The notes below the pieces were generated by a model. It saw only the letters and a program-made list of their open reading frames with translations, made no database searches and had not been told where the DNA came from. 64,000 nt of DNA from Corynebacterium glucuronolyticum DSM 44120 (GTDB taxonomy: Bacteria > Actinomycetota > Actinomycetes > Mycobacteriales > Mycobacteriaceae): NCBI RefSeq assembly GCF_030440595.1, contig NZ_CP047452.1:248001-312000 (forward strand). The letters are read 5' to 3'. This document shows, piece after piece, positions 60,816 through 64,000 of the stretch (position 1 is its first letter; each line of letters begins with the position of its first letter). Position numbers and translations under genes: made by a program.

Positions 60816-61733
60816 GTGGCAGAAACAGTAGCCCCACCCACAACGCCGGAAGAAGCATCCGAAAGTTTGAGGGTTGCAACTGCGGCCGCTGCGGGCACGG
60901 GTAAACGCTTCTCCCATGTCATCTTCCCTGGTGTTGCCGTACTTTCGGTGGCCTTGGCCGCCGCTGCCTTTGTTGTCAACATCACGGTCCTCGCCCTCTT
61001 TGGTGAGCAGTACGGTTTTATTGCTGTCGACTTCCTCGGCGTGTCCTGGGGTAAGTTGGCGCTCGCCGTGGTGGCGCACGCCCTGCTCATCTACGTTGTC
61101 TTCATCTACGGGCGGATTGCTTTCAAAGACAGTTTCATAGCGCCGATGGTGGTGGCAATGGGCTACCCCGGGGTGACAGCGGCATATGCGGATCCCAGTG
61201 AACTGGTGGGCACTGTGTGCATGTTCGGTGCCTTCTGTGCGGGCGTGTTGGATAAGCATCTCATCAGCGCGTTGTTTGGCGTCGTGGCGACGTTCTTCAC
61301 GCCCTTTGCGTGGGCGCTGTGGATTATGTACGCGATGTTCATCCTGCAGAAGAAGTTCAAGAGCTGGGCCTGGTTGGGGATCATCACTTTGTTCACCCCC
61401 GCCCTCCCGCACGCTGAGACACACCGTCTCATTTCTGAGGGGTTGTTCGGCAATATTTCCCCGCTGGGGCTCTTCCTCATCATCACCACGATCGTCTGGC
61501 TGTGCAGCAGAAAGGGGATGTGGCCCCCGGGGTTCGTCCTCTTTGCGCTCGTGCTGTGGAAGATGTGGGGTGGCTACACGGTGGCGCTGAGCTCCTTGTT
61601 TGTATGGTTGCCGCTAGCGTTGGCCACCAAACGCAACATGCGCCCGCTGCCTTTCCTTCTCGTCTGCCTGGTGTGGGTGTTCTTCGGCGCGTGGGTGTCG
61701 GCCCATGGTCTAGTTCAGGGACTGGCGGGATAG
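60816..61733 (+). CDS. Hypothetical multi-pass membrane protein
   Basis: 305 residues. A soluble Thr/Ala-rich N-terminus (about 1-32) is followed by about nine hydrophobic segments between residues 33 and 300. The segment TPALPHAETHRLISEGLFG between helices is polar. No family recognised; possibly conserved between leuA and lysC in corynebacteria. GTG start at 60816 follows GGAGAGGAG. It overlaps the convergent transporter gene by 24 bp. Confidence 0.75.
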   Translation: MAETVAPPTTPEEASESLRVATAAAAGTGKRFSHVIFPGVAVLSVALAAAAFVVNITVLALFGEQYGFIAVDFLGVSWGKLALAVVAHALLIYVVFIYGRIAFKDSFIAPMVVAMGYPGVTAAYADPSELVGTVCMFGAFCAGVLDKHLISALFGVVATFFTPFAWALWIMYAMFILQKKFKSWAWLGIITLFTPALPHAETHRLISEGLFGNISPLGLFLIITTIVWLCSRKGMWPPGFVLFALVLWKMWGGYTVALSSLFVWLPLALATKRNMRPLPFLLVCLVWVFFGAWVSAHGLVQGLAG

Positions 61734-62561
61734 CGCGAACGTGGACACCACCATCGCCGCAGCCGCGAGCACCATGAGCAGCCATTCGAAGCCGGCAACC
61801 TGGAACCGCTCGTTCAGGACCGCGTAGCCCAGGGCAAAGGCCACGAAGGGTTCGGCTACGGTCATCGCGGGGAGGGAATGCTTGAGGGCGGCGGCGTTGA
61901 AGCTGGACTGCTGGACGATGGTGCCCAGCGTCGCCATGCCGATGAGGGCGTAGCCCTCCCAGTTGAAGATGAGCGCGTCGATGCCACCCGTCATGAAGAG
62001 GTTCACCGTGGCCTTCGAGAGCACTGCCACGTAGCCGAAGATTGCGCCGGTGACGACACCGAGGAAGAACGCCTTCTCGTGGCGGATCCGCGTGTAGGCG
62101 AAGCGGTCCAGCGCGATGAGAACCGCGCCACCAATGATCAGCGCCGGGATCCAACGGCGCAGCGTCGGCTGCACGTCGCCGTGCGCGGGGTTACCGACAA
62201 TGACAATGATGGCGACGGCCGCCGAGAGGACGAACGCCCAGAAGAGCTCCGCTTTACTGATCCTCTGCTTTTGGTAGATCGAGGACAGGGGCAGGGTGAA
62301 CATGAGGGAAAGGCAGAGGATGGGCTGCACGATAAGCAGGGGGCCAAAACCCAGCGCAACCACCTGAAAACCGTAACCCAAAAAGGCCGTCGACAAGCCA
62401 GCCCACCACAGGGGACGCCGAATGACGCGCAGGATGGGGGAGTCCCGGAGCTCCCCCGAAGCGTCGGGGGCTTCCTCGGCGATGCGATGCCTGACCACTG
62501 TGCCCCACGCAATGGTCAGCGCGGATGCGAGGGCAAATAGAACGGCGAGAACGTTAGACAC
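61710..62561 (-). CDS. DMT-superfamily (EamA-like) transporter
   Basis: 283 residues with nine to ten hydrophobic segments in two halves, and the second-half pattern LKHSLPAMTVAEPFVAFALGYAVLNERF typical of DMT/DUF-type small-molecule transporters. Ligand unknown. Monocistronic, convergent with the preceding membrane protein gene and divergent from lysC, with about 96 bp between starts. Confidence 0.82.
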   Translation of the reverse strand: MSNVLAVLFALASALTIAWGTVVRHRIAEEAPDASGELRDSPILRVIRRPLWWAGLSTAFLGYGFQVVALGFGPLLIVQPILCLSLMFTLPLSSIYQKQRISKAELFWAFVLSAAVAIIVIVGNPAHGDVQPTLRRWIPALIIGGAVLIALDRFAYTRIRHEKAFFLGVVTGAIFGYVAVLSKATVNLFMTGGIDALIFNWEGYALIGMATLGTIVQQSSFNAAALKHSLPAMTVAEPFVAFALGYAVLNERFQVAGFEWLLMVLAAAAMVVSTFALSRQSLN

Positions 62562-62657
62562 CTAAACCAGGATAACCGCGTTGCTTCACATGAACCGGTC
62601 TGTCTAGGTACAATTTATGCACACTGACAGTTTTACTGTGTAAAGGAGCAATGGTTC

Positions 62658-63923
62658 ATGGCGCTAGTAGTGCAAAAATACGGCGGCTCCTCGCTGGAGT
62701 CAGCCGAACGAATCCGGAAAGTAGCGGAACGAATTGTTGCCACCAAGAAGGCCGGTAACGAGGTTGTTGTGGTGTGCTCAGCCATGGGGGACACCACCGA
62801 TGATCTGCTAGACCTCGCCCACGAAGTTAACCCCGTCCCGCCCGCCCGTGAGCTCGACATGCTGCTCACCGCCGGTGAGCGCATCTCCAACGCGCTCGTA
62901 GCCATGGCTATTGAGAGCTTCGGCGCACACGCGCAGAGCTTCACCGGGTCGCAGGCCGGCGTGCTCACCACCGAGAAGCACGGCAACGCGAAGATCGTGG
63001 ATGTCACCCCGTTCCGCATCCGCGAGGCCCTGGACAAGGGCAATATCTGCATCGTCGCGGGCTTCCAGGGCGTGAATAAGGAATCCAAGGACGTCACCAC
63101 CCTCGGTCGCGGTGGCTCGGATACGACCGCCGTCGCGCTGGCGGCGGCGCTCGGGGCCGACGTGTGCGAGATTTATTCCGACGTCGACGGCGTGTACACG
63201 GCGGATCCGCGCATCGTGCACAACGCCAAGAAGCTGGACAAGCTGTGCTTTGAGGAGATGCTGGAGCTCGCCGCCAGCGGTTCGAAGATTCTCGTTTTGC
63301 GCAGCGTGGAGTATGCGCGGGCCACGGGCGTGCCCATGCGCGTGCGCTCCAGCTACAGTAATGACCCCGGCACACTTGTAACAGGAACAATGGAGGAAAT
63401 CCCAGTGGAAGAAGCAGTACTCACAGGTGTGGCTACCGACACCTCAGAAGCAAAGATCAGCGTTCTCGGCATCCCGGATACGCCCGGAAATGCCTCCGCT
63501 ATTTTCCGTGCCATTGCCGACGCGGAAATCAATATTGACACGATTCTGCAGAACATCAGTTCTCTTGAGGACGGTCGCACAGATATCACGTTTACGTGCC
63601 CCCGCGCCGATGGCCCCCGGGCTCTTGAGGTTCTCAAGAAGATCCGCCTTGAGCAGGGCTGGGAGAACGTGCTTTACGACGATCAGATTGGCAAGGTATC
63701 GCTCGTCGGTGCCGGCATGAAGTCCCACCCGGGCGTGACGGCTGAATTCTGTGAAGCTCTTCGCGATGGGGGCATCAACATTGAGCTCATCTCCACCTCG
63801 GAAATTAGAATCACTGTGATTATCCGCGAGGACGACGTCGAGGCTGCGGCTCGCGCCATCCACGAGAAGTTTGAACTCGGTGGCGACGAGGAGGCCGTGG
63901 TGTACGCGGGCACCGGCCGCTAA
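62658..63923 (+). CDS. lysC: Aspartate kinase alpha subunit LysC
   Basis: 421 residues. Phosphorylates aspartate at the head of the Lys/Thr/Met pathway. Kinase core: [68 protein letters not shown] (ATP/Asp site). Two ACT domains follow (about 265-330 and 345-410), with the inhibitor-binding region around [17 protein letters not shown] and [12 protein letters not shown], for concerted Lys/Thr feedback. AAAGGAG is 9 bp before the ATG. It contains an internal in-frame start for the beta subunit. A terminator lies 24 bp after the stop. Confidence 0.96.
   Translation: MALVVQKYGGSSLESAERIRKVAERIVATKKAGNEVVVVCSAMGDTTDDLLDLAHEVNPVPPARELDMLLTAGERISNALVAMAIESFGAHAQSFTGSQAGVLTTEKHGNAKIVDVTPFRIREALDKGNICIVAGFQGVNKESKDVTTLGRGGSDTTAVALAAALGADVCEIYSDVDGVYTADPRIVHNAKKLDKLCFEEMLELAASGSKILVLRSVEYARATGVPMRVRSSYSNDPGTLVTGTMEEIPVEEAVLTGVATDTSEAKISVLGIPDTPGNASAIFRAIADAEINIDTILQNISSLEDGRTDITFTCPRADGPRALEVLKKIRLEQGWENVLYDDQIGKVSLVGAGMKSHPGVTAEFCEALRDGGINIELISTSEIRITVIIREDDVEAAARAIHEKFELGGDEEAVVYAGTGR
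63390..63923 (+). CDS. Aspartate kinase beta subunit, internal start
   Basis: In-frame ATG at 63390 (Met245 of Lys[14 protein letters not shown]) preceded by CAGGAAC at 63382-63388. This gives a 177-residue protein made of the two ACT domains only, matching the known alpha2-beta2 organisation of actinobacterial aspartate kinases, in which the small subunit is made from an internal start of the same gene. Confidence 0.8.
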   Translation: MEEIPVEEAVLTGVATDTSEAKISVLGIPDTPGNASAIFRAIADAEINIDTILQNISSLEDGRTDITFTCPRADGPRALEVLKKIRLEQGWENVLYDDQIGKVSLVGAGMKSHPGVTAEFCEALRDGGINIELISTSEIRITVIIREDDVEAAARAIHEKFELGGDEEAVVYAGTGR

Positions 63924-63946
63924 AATTCCACCATATCGGGCATATA

Positions 63947-63992
63947 ACCACATGGCTACAGGGCAATAACCTGCAACCATGTGGTTTTTTTG
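63947..63992 (+). terminator. Terminator after lysC
   Basis: AACCACATGG pairs with CCATGTGGTT across a loop of about 22 bases, which itself holds CAGGG/CCTG. It is followed by TTTTTTG, a strong intrinsic terminator just before the window ends. Confidence 0.85.
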
Positions 63993-64000
63993 TGTGATTT

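Noticed and set aside
62651..62657. ATG at 62651 as the lysC start
   Set aside because: Out of frame with the aspartate kinase. The ATG at 62658 is in frame, 9 bp from AAAGGAG.

Overview
The window looks like a chromosomal segment of a high-G+C, mycolic-acid-type actinobacterium, most likely a Corynebacterium. The evidence is the gene content: a Wzm/Wzt/GlfT1 galactan export cluster with a GtrA-like protein, an MMPL transporter, MurT/GatD, a GluABCD glutamate uptake operon, a subgroup-Ic aspartate aminotransferase beside dnaX-ybaB-recR, and leuA close to lysC. These assignments rest on motif and gene-order recognition; no database search was possible.

Layout. 0-5 kb: arabinogalactan assembly (partial unknown gene, GtrA, GlfT1, Wzt, Wzm) and an aminotransferase-fold protein without a PLP lysine. 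5-7.3 kb: an A+T-richer patch with a winged-helix-like protein and a DUF4143-type ATPase preceded by three 23-bp repeats. 7.3-10.4 kb: TPP riboswitch and thiamine salvage operon thiM-thiE-thiD/tenA. 10.6-12.5 kb: an isolated ABC exporter of foreign-looking composition. 12.7-23.8 kb: a tRNA-rich housekeeping stretch (Ser-UGA, Ser-GCU, two identical Arg-ACG, Ser-CGA) with quinone oxidoreductase, aromatic aminotransferase, M20 amidohydrolase, tyrA, tadA, csbD, an MMPL transporter and an unusual tgt. 24-32.8 kb: two large paralogous surface proteins with Asp-rich thrombospondin type 3-like repeats. 32.8-37.7 kb: gluQ, a ketopantoate-reductase-like gene, ornithine carbamoyltransferase, and pyrR-pyrB behind a PyrR-type leader hairpin. 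37.7-43 kb: SRP RNA, tRNA-Ser(GGA), a decayed CPBP protease gene, and an ABC exporter divergent from a histidine kinase/response regulator pair. 43-47.9 kb: aspT and gluABCD. 48-58.8 kb: a DUF3800-like gene, dnaX-ybaB-recR, a MacB-like ABC pair, and the gatD-murT-exonuclease-like operon. 58.9-64 kb: leuA with a leader-peptide attenuator, two membrane proteins, and lysC with its internal beta-subunit start.

How the parts work together. Several blocks form coherent units: cell-wall galactan export (0-3.6 kb), thiamine salvage under riboswitch control, tRNA-queuosine-type modification (tgt and gluQ, about 9 kb apart), pyrimidine regulation (pyrR-pyrB), glutamate import, and lipid II amidation (murT-gatD).

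The least ordinary part is the surface-protein pair. It has a conserved C-terminal module with two hydrophobic segments and no LPXTG, near-identical 360-bp internal repeats, a 122-nt identical tract shared between the genes, and a shared two-hairpin terminator with compensatory changes. Also notable are several proteins that have visibly lost family-defining residues: Tgt (zinc cysteines), MurT (zinc ribbon), the DnaQ-like protein (catalytic acids) and the aminotransferase-fold protein (PLP lysine).
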